Source: Taibaiella sp965229095 (lineage in GTDB: Bacteria > Bacteroidota > Bacteroidia > Chitinophagales > Chitinophagaceae). From it: a stretch of 64,000 nucleotides of DNA. The translations under genes and the position numbers were made by a program. Location of the stretch: NCBI GenBank assembly GCA_965229095.1, contig OZ245855.1, forward strand, positions 1,426,001 through 1,490,000, read 5' to 3'. Every line of letters starts with the position of its first letter. Within the stretch, counting starts at the first letter, position 1. The notes below the pieces were generated by a model. The model was not told where the DNA came from. It saw only the letters and a list, made by a program, of their open reading frames with translations, and did no database searches. Positions 7,992 through 15,713 of this stretch are shown here, in pieces.

Positions 7992-10229
7992 ATGGAATCC
8001 CGGAAGATTATTATTGTATCCAATCGCTTACCTGTAAAAGTAGAGATTAAAGACGATGAGTGGCTTTACCATTCCAGTGAAGGAGGATTAGCTACTGGCC
8101 TTGGCAGTATTTATAAAGAAGGTGATAATATCTGGATCGGATGGCCGGGCGCTTTTATTGAAAATGAAAAGATACAACGGATCATCAGGCAGGATTTCTT
8201 GAAGCAGAAGCTTTACCCGGTAATGCTCTCGGCATACGAGATCGAGCATTACTATGATGGTTTTTCCAATGATACTTTATGGCCCCTCTTCCATTATTTT
8301 CCCAGCTATGCCCATTATGAGCAAGCCGACTGGGAGGCTTACTGGTCCGTAAATAAGAAGTTTGCAGATGCAGTAACGGAAGTTGCCGATGAGGACGACA
8401 TCATATGGATACAGGACTATCAGCTGATGCTTGTCCCGCAAATGGTAAGGGAGCGTATGCCCAATGTAAGCATCGGTTTTTTCCAGCATATCCCCTTCCC
8501 TTCCTACGAAGTATTCCGGATGATCCCCTGGCGTGATCAATTGCTGAAAGGATTGCTGGGTGCCGATCTTATCGGCTTCCATACTTACGACGATGTACGG
8601 CATTTTATGAGTGCCGCTACGCGGATCGTGAATATAGCGTCCAATGCCAACGAACTTATCCTCGAAGAAGAACGCTCATTGCTAGTCGACGCCTTTCCTA
8701 TGGGTATCGACTACGACAAATACAACAACAGCGTATTCAGTCCGCAAACCAGGCGAAACGAACATAAGCTGCATCAATTGATGGGCGATAAAAAGCTGAT
8801 GATCTCCATAGACCGGCTCGATTACAGCAAAGGTATTCCGCAACGGCTGGAGGCTTACGAGCTGTTTCTGGAAAAGTACCCGGAGTTTAAAGAAAAAGTA
8901 ATTTTCCTGCAATTGGTGGTACCTTCAAGGGACCAGGTAAAAAGCTATGCTTCCCTCAAAGAGGAAATCAACCGGCTGGTTTCTGACATCAATGCGGCCT
9001 ATGGCACTTTATCCTGGCAACCCATTCATTACTTCTACCGCGCCTTCCCCCTCGAAATGCTTTCGGCCTTGTACGTAGCGGCAGACATAGCTTTGGTAAC
9101 CCCTTTAAGGGACGGCATGAACCTGGTATGCAAGGAATATATAGCCAGCCGTACCGATAAAACCGGCGTATTGATCTTAAGTGAAATGGCCGGAGCGTCC
9201 AAAGAACTGTACGAAGCACTGATCATTAACCCTACGAATAAAGATGCGGTAGCAGATGCTATACACGAAGCCCTTACCATGCCCGAAGAAGAACAGATAC
9301 GGCGCATGGAGCTGATGCAGCAAACCGTCAGAAATTTCGACATACAACATTGGATCGACAACTTTATGGATAAACTGGAAGAAGTAAAACAGAAGCAAGA
9401 ACAGCTTAGCACCCGGATCATCACGGAATCCTTCAGGGAAAGCCTGTGTATAAAGTATAAAGAAGCGGACACCAGGCTGATTTTCCTTGACTACGACGGC
9501 ACCTTGGTCAACTTCACTACAGATCCTTTGAAAGCCGCTCCGGATATAGCACTTAAAGAGCTGCTCCGGAAATTGTACAGCGATCCTGATAACAAAGTAG
9601 TGATCATCAGCGGCAGGAAAAAAGAAACCCTAGAGCAATGGATCGGCGATATGCCTGTCGATATTATTGCAGAACATGGCGCCTGGCTGCGGGAAGGCGA
9701 TAAGGATTGGGTAATAGCCAATGACCTGAGCAAAGACTGGAAAAATGATTTTTTCCCCTTGCTGAAACAATTTGAAATGCGGACTCCCGGCTCCTTTATC
9801 GAAGAGAAAGACTATTCGCTGGCCTGGCATTACCGCAAGGCGGATCAAGGCCTGGGCGAACTAAGGGCTAAAGAAATGACCGGCAACCTGAAGTATGCCG
9901 CTGCAGACCTGGGGCTGCAGTTGCTGGAGGGCAATAAAGTGATCGAGATCAAAAGCGCCAATATCAATAAAGGCAATGCCGCTAAGGAATGGCTGAAGAG
10001 TTATCCTGCTGCATTTGTATTGGCCATAGGCGACGATCATACGGACGAAGATACCTTTAAAGCCATGCCCGAAACCGCTATTACGATAAAAGTAGGCGTG
10101 GGCATTTCGGCCGCTACTTACTTCCTGAAAAATCCCGAAGAGGTTCGCAATTTCCTGGATAAGCTGGTCCGCACAGCATCAGACAATAATCACAACAAAG
10201 AGATCGATACCGAGCTTATAAAAAATTAG
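7992..10229 (+). CDS. otsAB: Bifunctional trehalose-6-phosphate synthase/phosphatase (OtsA-OtsB fusion)
   Basis: The protein has 745 residues and two catalytic domains. Residues 1 to about 475 are a GT20 synthase joining UDP- or ADP-glucose to glucose-6-phosphate: IIIVSNRLPVKVE and the GLATGL loop at the N-terminus, IGFFQHIPFPSYEVFR, DRLDYSKGIPQRLEAYE and TPLRDGMNLVCKEY. Residues about 490-735 are a HAD phosphatase releasing trehalose: D500-Y-D502-GTLV, ISGRKKETLEQW and AIGDDHTDEDTF. Fused forms occur in Bacteroidota. Its 3' end overlaps the convergent GH15 gene by 14 bases. Trehalose is a stress protectant and compatible solute. Confidence 0.96.
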   Translation: MESRKIIIVSNRLPVKVEIKDDEWLYHSSEGGLATGLGSIYKEGDNIWIGWPGAFIENEKIQRIIRQDFLKQKLYPVMLSAYEIEHYYDGFSNDTLWPLFHYFPSYAHYEQADWEAYWSVNKKFADAVTEVADEDDIIWIQDYQLMLVPQMVRERMPNVSIGFFQHIPFPSYEVFRMIPWRDQLLKGLLGADLIGFHTYDDVRHFMSAATRIVNIASNANELILEEERSLLVDAFPMGIDYDKYNNSVFSPQTRRNEHKLHQLMGDKKLMISIDRLDYSKGIPQRLEAYELFLEKYPEFKEKVIFLQLVVPSRDQVKSYASLKEEINRLVSDINAAYGTLSWQPIHYFYRAFPLEMLSALYVAADIALVTPLRDGMNLVCKEYIASRTDKTGVLILSEMAGASKELYEALIINPTNKDAVADAIHEALTMPEEEQIRRMELMQQTVRNFDIQHWIDNFMDKLEEVKQKQEQLSTRIITESFRESLCIKYKEADTRLIFLDYDGTLVNFTTDPLKAAPDIALKELLRKLYSDPDNKVVIISGRKKETLEQWIGDMPVDIIAEHGAWLREGDKDWVIANDLSKDWKNDFFPLLKQFEMRTPGSFIEEKDYSLAWHYRKADQGLGELRAKEMTGNLKYAAADLGLQLLEGNKVIEIKSANINKGNAAKEWLKSYPAAFVLAIGDDHTDEDTFKAMPETAITIKVGVGISAATYFLKNPEEVRNFLDKLVRTASDNNHNKEIDTELIKN

Positions 10230-12012
10230 GACGGTCCAGTTTCTTCGCGATCCGGTAGGCCGCATTCATCAGGCCCACATGGCTATAAGCCTGCGGAAAA
10301 TTGCCCCATTGGCTTCCGGTATTGGCGTCTATATCCTCGCTAAGCAATCCGAGGTGATTGGTATAGGTAAGCAACTGTTCAAAGCGCTCTTGTGCCTCAG
10401 CAACCCTGCCTACACAGGCCAGCGCTTCCACATGCCAGAAAGCCGTGATGAGGAATGTAGACTGGGGCTTGCCAAAATCATCTTCGTGCTTGTACCGGTA
10501 GAATAAGCCACCCGGGGCCGAGAGCACTTTTTCAACCGCTTTCAGATGATCCTTTGCCCGGTCGGATGCCAGGTCGAGATAATTCATCATGATCAGCTGC
10601 AGGGTGCTGGCATCCATGTAAGGAGAATCTATAGCCTGCTGGTATACCTTTCGCTTAGGATCGTAACAGGCTTCTATCCTGTGTGCCGCCTTTTTCAATA
10701 GCTTTTGCGCCCAGGCTTCCAGCTTCTTATCTCCGATCCGCTGCGCGATCTTGATCGCCGACCGGCAGCCCGCCCATTGGAACAGGTAGGTATAGCAAAA
10801 ATAGCCGTCGATGTCGCGGAACTCCCAAAGACCGGCATCTTTTTCATCGATCACCATTTCGATCACCTTCAGCAACGCGGAGATCCAGGCAGACGAATCG
10901 GTCCTTTCTTCAAACACGAAGCGTTCATCAGTATATAGTGGCAACAAAGAGATCAGGACCTGCCCATAAACATCATTCTGTATATGCTCGCTGGCCTGGT
11001 TGCCGATCCTGACGGGCTTATTGCCCAGGTAGCCCTCCAGAGGCAGCTCTGTTTCGGTAAGCTCTTTTTCGCCGGTGATGCTGTACAGGGGCTGGTAACG
11101 GCCTTCTTCCTTAACCGAGATATTGGCAATAAAATTGAAATAGCCTTCCATCTCTTCAAAGTGGCCGATATTGTTGAAGGCCTGCAGGATATAATAAGCG
11201 TCGCGCAGCCAGCAATAGCGATAATCCCAGGTACGACCGCTTCCGGGGTGTTCGGGCAGGCTGGTGGTACTGGCCGCAATAATGGCGCCGGTGTCTTCAT
11301 ACTGATGTATCTTCAGCACCAGGGCGCTGCGGATCACCGGGTCCTGGTACATATTCCCGATGCTGGTCTTCTTGATCCATTGCTGCCAGTAATCTTTGGT
11401 GCGGGTATAAAATTCTTCGACAGTACTTTTCAAAGGGGCTTCCAGCGGCGTGCTGTAAGTGAGCACCAGGTATTTGGTTTCGTTCAGTACCGAATATTGT
11501 TCGTTCAGAATATGGCTGATCGAAAAATTGCTAGTGAGCCGTAACGTGTGCTCAGCCCCCGAATAATCGATATGATTGCTGGCCGGTGCAGCGCGCAATA
11601 CCACTTCCCCATACTCCGAAACCGGCTTGCAGGTTACTTTTACCCTGGGATTACCTTTAAGCGGCTCTATCTTCCGGATCAGCATCAAAGGCTTGTAATA
11701 ACGTTCGTACAAATAAAAGCGGGGGGCAAAATCTGTGACCCGGTACTGTCCGTCTTTACAGGTAATTTCGGTACACAGGATATTGGTATTTTCGACATAA
11801 TACTGGTGCGTGGTATATGGCCCATCGGGCAATATGGAAAAATTTCCGCCCTTTTCTTTATCGAGCAAGCTGCCGAAGACAAAGCTGCTGTCGAAACGCG
11901 GCAGGCACATCCAGCTTATATTCGTGCTGGTGTCGATATGTGCGATAAAAGAACAATTACCTATAATTCCCGATGAGTACAAATGTTTTTCCTTGGCCAT
12001 ATGAAGCATCAA
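10216..12012 (-). CDS. Glycoside hydrolase family 15 protein (glucoamylase/trehalase-like)
   Basis: The protein has 598 residues. The N-terminal beta domain (IGNCSFIAHIDTSTNISWMC, PRFDSSFVFGSLLD) is the trehalase-like GH15 form, followed by an (alpha/alpha)6 barrel with the hallmark SGRTWDYRYCWLRDAYYIL around residues 258-276 and later TFLITAFWHVEALACVG. No signal peptide is visible, so it should act in the cytoplasm. Next to and convergent with otsAB, a role in trehalose hydrolysis is attractive, since some bacterial GH15 enzymes are trehalases, but glucoamylase or oligosaccharide hydrolysis is equally possible from sequence. A short first-codon choice exists (MMLHMAKEKH; start could be the internal ATG at 12000). 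Confidence 0.9.
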   Translation of the reverse strand: MMLHMAKEKHLYSSGIIGNCSFIAHIDTSTNISWMCLPRFDSSFVFGSLLDKEKGGNFSILPDGPYTTHQYYVENTNILCTEITCKDGQYRVTDFAPRFYLYERYYKPLMLIRKIEPLKGNPRVKVTCKPVSEYGEVVLRAAPASNHIDYSGAEHTLRLTSNFSISHILNEQYSVLNETKYLVLTYSTPLEAPLKSTVEEFYTRTKDYWQQWIKKTSIGNMYQDPVIRSALVLKIHQYEDTGAIIAASTTSLPEHPGSGRTWDYRYCWLRDAYYILQAFNNIGHFEEMEGYFNFIANISVKEEGRYQPLYSITGEKELTETELPLEGYLGNKPVRIGNQASEHIQNDVYGQVLISLLPLYTDERFVFEERTDSSAWISALLKVIEMVIDEKDAGLWEFRDIDGYFCYTYLFQWAGCRSAIKIAQRIGDKKLEAWAQKLLKKAAHRIEACYDPKRKVYQQAIDSPYMDASTLQLIMMNYLDLASDRAKDHLKAVEKVLSAPGGLFYRYKHEDDFGKPQSTFLITAFWHVEALACVGRVAEAQERFEQLLTYTNHLGLLSEDIDANTGSQWGNFPQAYSHVGLMNAAYRIAKKLDRPNFL

Positions 12013-12191
12013 TTAAACCATGCTGTTTTAATAAAAAAAATCCGGCAAAAAGGTTCGCTGCAGCGAAAGAATTAAAACTGCGAAAAATGTCGGGGCTATT
12101 CGTACGGAGGCCAGCTTCCCCTTGGCGTTTGCCGCTTTTGGGTTAATGCAGACACCAGGCTTCACTGCAAAAAAGCTGCAGTAGGGAAACC

Positions 12192-12199
12192 TAAATTTG
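12192..12199 (+). promoter_or_regulatory. Candidate -7 element for the RiPP precursor pair
   Basis: TAAATTTG matches the Bacteroidota TAnnTTTG -7 element and would start transcription about 25 bases before the graspetide ATG. No TTG-type -33 box lies at the right distance, so support is partial. The preceding bases 12013-12191 hold no gene. Confidence 0.35.
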
Positions 12200-12231
12200 T
12201 CCTTATTCACCAACACCAAAAATTTGAACTT

Positions 12232-12498
12232 ATGAAAAAGCAAAACCAGTCGAAAAAACCCTTTTTCTCCATTTTCCTGGAAAGCCAGATGGAAAAGATA
12301 CAGGAAGAGCACCTGCAGGGCGGCGAAGAAAATGTAACGCATAAATACCCTTCCGATGCGGAAGATAACCCGCCTGTAGTTACTCATAAGTATCCTTCCG
12401 ATGCCGAAGATGCTTATACCAAGAAATTTCCTACCGATTCGGATGAAGTTACGATGGCCTACCCTTCCGACAGCGACCATGAAGGATCGCCGATATAA
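12232..12498 (+). CDS. Multi-core graspetide (microviridin/marinostatin-type) precursor peptide
   Basis: This 88-residue precursor has a leader and four cores. The leader carries KPFFSIFLES at residues 9-18, close to the PFFARFLE helix that microviridin leaders use to dock on their ATP-grasp ligase. Gly30-Gly31 forms a likely double-glycine cleavage site. Four cores of the TxKYPSDxE(D/E) type follow: THKYPSDAED (36-45), THKYPSDAED (51-60), TKKFPTDSDE (63-72), TMAYPSDSDH (74-83). In microviridins Thr1-Asp7 and Ser6-Glu9 become esters and Lys3-Glu10 an amide, giving a cage that inhibits serine proteases. No ATP-grasp ligase gene is in the window; the maturase must be elsewhere if the peptide is made. 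The lanthipeptide-type gene follows 49 bases later. Confidence 0.87.
   Translation: MKKQNQSKKPFFSIFLESQMEKIQEEHLQGGEENVTHKYPSDAEDNPPVVTHKYPSDAEDAYTKKFPTDSDEVTMAYPSDSDHEGSPI
12337..12480 (+). repeat. Four tandem graspetide core repeats
   Basis: Core-coding units lie at 12337-12366, 12382-12411, 12418-12447 and 12451-12480. The first two encode identical peptides with synonymous differences (e.g. acg/act, aaa/aag, tac/tat), so the peptide has been kept while the DNA drifted. Spacers shorten from five residues (NPPVV) to two (AY) to one (V). Cores 3 and 4 are divergent. Confidence 0.85.
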
Positions 12499-12547
12499 CG
12501 AAGATCGATTCATTATCCATCAATCACGATCTTAATAGCCCCTTGAT

Positions 12548-12736
12548 ATGAAAAAGAAAAAAACAACCACACGATTGTCCTTAAAGAAGAAAACAATCTC
12601 CAGCTTGAGTATCGAAGGCCAGGAAGCCGTTATCGGCGGATTGACGCAGTATTCCACCTGCTGTGGTTCTCTGCCTTGGCAAAAGGAAACAGCTTGTTGC
12701 TCCCAGGTGTCCTGCGATATTAAAAATCCCTGTTAG
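12548..12736 (+). CDS. Lanthipeptide-type (Bacteroidota leader) Cys-rich RiPP precursor
   Basis: The product has 62 residues. The leader has the Bacteroidota pattern RLSLKKKTISSLS (9-21) followed by GQEAVIGG, ending at Gly30-Gly31. The 31-residue core contains six Cys (38, 39, 50, 51, 56, 62) and seven Ser/Thr, including STCC, TACC and SQVSC, suited to lanthionine formation. Leaders of this kind occur on class I lanthipeptides of the pinensin type; similar GG leaders also serve radical-SAM/SPASM systems, so the modification class is open. No LanB, LanC, LanM or radical SAM gene is in the window. It is probably co-transcribed with the graspetide gene: no -7 element is seen between them, only a weak 7-bp inverted repeat (12501-12507/12527-12533). 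Confidence 0.78.
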   Translation: MKKKKTTTRLSLKKKTISSLSIEGQEAVIGGLTQYSTCCGSLPWQKETACCSQVSCDIKNPC

Positions 12737-12757
12737 CAGCACGAAATGTAACATGCC

Positions 12758-12809
12758 TTATAACCAACAGTCCCATGACGCGAAATCGACATGGGACTGT
12801 TGGTTATAA
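12758..12809 (+). terminator. Long perfect hairpin closing the RiPP precursor pair
   Basis: Twenty-bp perfect arms (12758-12777 and 12790-12809) with a 12-base loop begin 22 bases after the lanthipeptide stop. There is no clear T-tract on either side, so it may be a terminator, an RNA-stabilising stem, or a symmetrical site left by a mobile element. Confidence 0.55.
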
Positions 12810-13049
12810 AAATCATCGCAATAAGGATGCTCATAGAGCAAGGTCACCCTGGGCACAGTCAAAGGGTGATACACGGAAATTATTGCTGTACTTCTACTCC
12901 GTTCAGCAAGTCCAGGCACACCCGCCTGGGTCTTAGGCGTTATTATTGCCATTGCCATCCTCCCTAATCTTTGCCAGTTGTGCCATATAGGCGAATACTC
13001 TGCCTACTCTTGGGTTTCGACATAACGGTAGAGGAACTCCATGACACAA
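12810..13049. other. Intergenic remainder with a degenerate inverted repeat
   Basis: No gene is supported. TCACCCT (12844-12850) and AGGGTGA (12863-12869) form an inverted repeat resembling the dispersed TCACCCTGAGC...GTCGAAGGGTGA intergenic elements seen in many Bacteroidota, here degenerate. Confidence 0.35.
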
Positions 13050-14750
13050 TTAATGTCGTATCATCACTTTTTTACGTAAGGGGAGATTCTTGTCGTCAGC
13101 ATATTCCAGTATATAAACGCCAGGCGGAAGCAGGCGCAGGTCTATACGCTGCTGCCCTTTAGTTGTTTGGTCTTGCCATACTGTTTGCCCGGCAACGTTC
13201 CTGAGGATAAGTTTAGCCGGTAAAGATTGCCTGTCGGCTCTTTCCACTATCAGGAACTGATCGGCAGGATTGGGGTATACTTTCATATCTTGCATTGCTA
13301 TCCTTTTAATGGCTGTCGGTTCCGGATCTGGCTCTACAGGGGGCAATGCATTGCCGTATTTGGCAATGAAATAGTCGTCATTGTACAGCGAATCCTGTAC
13401 CCAGCCAATGGTGTATACATTCTGTACACCGTCCAGCGCCAGGCCTACCCCCATGTCCTGGCTACCGGTATGCGGCTCATTGTAGTAAGCATACCACTGG
13501 AGCACGCCGCTGCTGTTGTATTTCAAGGTAGTTACATCGTCCAGTATACCCGAGTTGTGACGGGTACCCCCCGCGATGTAAATATTGCCTGCCGTGTCGG
13601 CGATCATCTCGTAAGGCTTGTCGGCAGCGCCTTGTGCAGCCCTGCTGTAATGTGTACGCCACAGTTCGGCGCCGGTTGAGGCATTCATGGCAAAGGTCGT
13701 GATACCGTTTACAGTATTACTGGTAACCACTACGTCGCCCGAAGGAAGCAACAGGATAGGCTGCTTGCGAGTAGAGCCAGAATTGGAACCGATAAAGCCA
13801 TGACGCCATAAGCGCTGGCCGGAAGGTGATATTTTTTCTACAACGATAGAATCTGAGCCCATGCCTAATACATCTACCTGAGAAGAGTGATAGCTATTGC
13901 CTTGCGCATCGACAACCAGGTTCAATCCTATGTCGTCGGAGTTGCCGCTGCCGTTGAGCAGGTACGACCATTGTAAAGCGCCTGAAGCATTGTACCGTGC
14001 TACCAGCACATCGTAATCGGAAAAAATACCAGTAGGACCCAACAGGCCTTTGCTGCGGCCTACTACCCATACATCGCCGTTGGGTCCTGGTATGCAGCCG
14101 CGAAAGGCATCGTCGGAACCTAAGGGGCCGTCATACACGCTGCGCCATACCACATTGCCGGTAACGGCATTGACTTTATACAAAAATCCGTCTATGTTGG
14201 CCGGACCGTCGGGCATGAAGTTGGTTCCTCCGGCACAATACAGAAATCCGTCACGATAAATGAATTCCCGTGGCGCTACTTCTTCTGTAAGACCGTGCTG
14301 GTATTCGGTAAGATACTTGTTCCAGATGGTATTGCCCTGCGGGTCGTATTTATTAACGACCAGCCTGTTCATAATAGTATCGCCATAGTCAAAGCGTGAT
14401 TGGTACAGCACATACACGTTGCCGGAATCGTCGGAGGCAATGCTCTTGCTCATTGCGCCGTAGTTCTGGGGCACAAAAAGGTTACGTGTCCACAGGGTCT
14501 GTCCGTTGGTATTGACCTTTACGGTAAGCACACAATGCTCTTTAAGCGATGCTCCCGGAGGTATGCTGTAAGAGTTGCCGGTCACATAGGAGTTGCCGTA
14601 TTTGTCGGTGCAGATGGCGCTCACAAAATCACTTTCGTCCTGATCTATCTTGCGGTACCATGTTTCGCTGATCTGGATTTGGGCCTGCCCGGGCAAGGCT
14701 TGCGCAGCAAGCATAAGGGCGCATGCCATGCGGGTTAATATCATTTTCAT
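13050..14750 (-). CDS. Secreted beta-propeller-like protein with a type IX secretion C-terminal tail
   Basis: The protein has 566 residues. A signal peptide (MKMILTRMACALMLAAQALP, cleavage near GQAQ) is followed by about 450 residues of recurring blades with patterns such as DKYGNSYVTGNS, DSGNVYVLYQ, DTAGNIYIAGGT and DGVQNVYTIG, typical of SBBP/PQQ-like propellers. The C-terminus (from about 485: MKVYPNPADQFLIVERA ... GVYILEYAD ... KVMIRH) is a type A T9SS sorting domain, so the mature protein should be exported across the outer membrane. The function of the propeller is unknown. porX, a T9SS regulator, is encoded at 25.9 kb. The gene stands alone, after the RiPP island on the opposite strand. 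Confidence 0.88.
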   Translation of the reverse strand: MKMILTRMACALMLAAQALPGQAQIQISETWYRKIDQDESDFVSAICTDKYGNSYVTGNSYSIPPGASLKEHCVLTVKVNTNGQTLWTRNLFVPQNYGAMSKSIASDDSGNVYVLYQSRFDYGDTIMNRLVVNKYDPQGNTIWNKYLTEYQHGLTEEVAPREFIYRDGFLYCAGGTNFMPDGPANIDGFLYKVNAVTGNVVWRSVYDGPLGSDDAFRGCIPGPNGDVWVVGRSKGLLGPTGIFSDYDVLVARYNASGALQWSYLLNGSGNSDDIGLNLVVDAQGNSYHSSQVDVLGMGSDSIVVEKISPSGQRLWRHGFIGSNSGSTRKQPILLLPSGDVVVTSNTVNGITTFAMNASTGAELWRTHYSRAAQGAADKPYEMIADTAGNIYIAGGTRHNSGILDDVTTLKYNSSGVLQWYAYYNEPHTGSQDMGVGLALDGVQNVYTIGWVQDSLYNDDYFIAKYGNALPPVEPDPEPTAIKRIAMQDMKVYPNPADQFLIVERADRQSLPAKLILRNVAGQTVWQDQTTKGQQRIDLRLLPPGVYILEYADDKNLPLRKKVMIRH

Positions 14751-15020
14751 AATTGTCAGTTTATTAGAAGTGGTGCGAAAGTATTGCCCTGTGTTGGATC
14801 GGGCACTGCGATTTTGTTCAGGAAAGGAAAAACTAACGACGAGAATGGATTTTTGCGGCCCAGGCTGGCCGGCAATCTTTTAAAAGTGCAGGTCTTATGA
14901 CATCTAATTTTCTTAACAGTAAAAGCCGGGCTTTTAAACCCGGAGAGCATGTGTCAATATTCGACCCAAGTTGAGCGGTGATTTAATTGGAATTAAAGAA
15001 TTTGGATTCTAAAATAACCG

Positions 15021-15275
15021 CTATTGGCGATTGTGATCATACCGGAAATCAATAAACAGATCAAGATTTATTCCGTTATTCAGATCGTCCAATGCTGAAT
15101 CAATAATCCCGGTCAAATCTCCCTTAATGAATAACTCCACATGGATATAACGCTTTTTTACTTGCTCCTTTCGTTCAAACCGCTTTCCAATTTTTTCTTT
15201 CAGCTTGAATTTTATTTTTTCTCTGAATGTATTGATTGGAAGCTTTTTTGTCGCAAAGTGAATTGAAATTTGCTT
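15021..15275 (-). pseudogene. Open 84-codon frame without a start codon, possible gene relic
   Basis: Minus-strand frame from just after a TAA (15278-15276) to TAG (15023-15021) reads as plausible protein, including KFKLKEKIGKRFERKEQVKK and HVELFIKGDLTGIIDSALDD then LNNGINLDLFIDFRYD, but contains no ATG, GTG or TTG start near its beginning. The pattern DLxxIIDxALDxLNNG is loosely like the DLDNLxKAxLDALNG core of RusA-type Holliday junction resolvases, yet the second catalytic Asp is absent; that link is a guess. It lies next to hairpins in AT-rich DNA and may be the tail of a lost gene. Confidence 0.35.
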
Positions 15276-15309
15276 TTAAATTTTCACAGTCAGTTTTTCC
15301 AGTAGTTTG

Positions 15310-15346
15310 CAAATTTGGGTTCCCCCTTTTGGGGAACTCAAATTTG
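15310..15346. repeat. Hairpin, 16-bp arms
   Basis: CAAATTTGGGTTCCCC (15310-15325) and GGGGAACTCAAATTTG (15331-15346) pair with a single G-T wobble around a 5-base loop. It lies 32 bases upstream of the start-less frame at 15021-15275 on the minus strand. Could be a terminator of a lost gene. Confidence 0.5.
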
Positions 15347-15411
15347 GTATTCTCTACTAAGAATACCGTAGAAGTTGATAAACGAATTGAAAAGGTAAAT
15401 CGGTTTATGTG

Positions 15412-15452
15412 CTATTAATGAGTGCCTTACTTCATAAAGTACTCATTAGTAG
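15412..15452. repeat. Imperfect inverted repeat, 12-bp arms
   Basis: CTATTAATGAGT (15412-15423) and ACTCATTAGTAG (15441-15452) pair at 11 of 12 positions with a 17-base loop. Role unknown. Confidence 0.4.
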
Positions 15453-15713
15453 CCATCAAATCTTCTATAAATAACTTCAACATATGTACGTCTAGGCAGA
15501 CAAAAATTTCAAGCGTAACTTATAACTAAGGTCATGGTAAGCAGAGTCGCGCCATGAGGAGTGAAGCCTGTCCTTACCTAAGCGGAGTGACACGGCAACA
15601 ATTTCATATTGTTTTTTAAAATATCAGCCCGGTGTTTTTCCTAGGCAAACACAGAGGCTCAAAAGAATTTGATTTTGAGGAAAGATATGTTCGTGCATTA
15701 ATGAGCAATGTGC

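Larger units (their letters stand above)
14751..15713. other. 963-base AT-rich intergenic region
   Basis: Much richer in A and T than its surroundings. It holds one possible broken gene (15021-15275), two hairpins (15310-15346, 15412-15452) and a stretch 15530-15600 with GAGTCGCGCC- and GGAGTGA-like words resembling degenerate intergenic repeats. No intact coding region, tRNA or insertion sequence ends were found. It may be a relic of a mobile or phage segment (inference). Confidence 0.5.

Noticed and set aside
12337..12480. CRISPR-like or tandem DNA repeat array
   Set aside because: The repetition is at peptide level; DNA copies differ synonymously and unit spacing is irregular, as expected for repeated core peptides.
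12028..12513. 161-codon minus-strand frame
   Set aside because: It is antisense to the four graspetide repeats and the leader; the repeated GRILM/GRVFM pattern mirrors the cores. The plus-strand product has clear motifs.
12758..12958. 66-codon minus-strand frame containing a GLAERSRS stretch
   Set aside because: That stretch is typical of translated intergenic repeats; the frame also enters the 20-bp hairpin.
15236..15418. 60-codon plus-strand frame in the AT-rich gap
   Set aside because: It crosses the 16-bp hairpin and has no recognisable features; the overlapping minus-strand frame is more protein-like.
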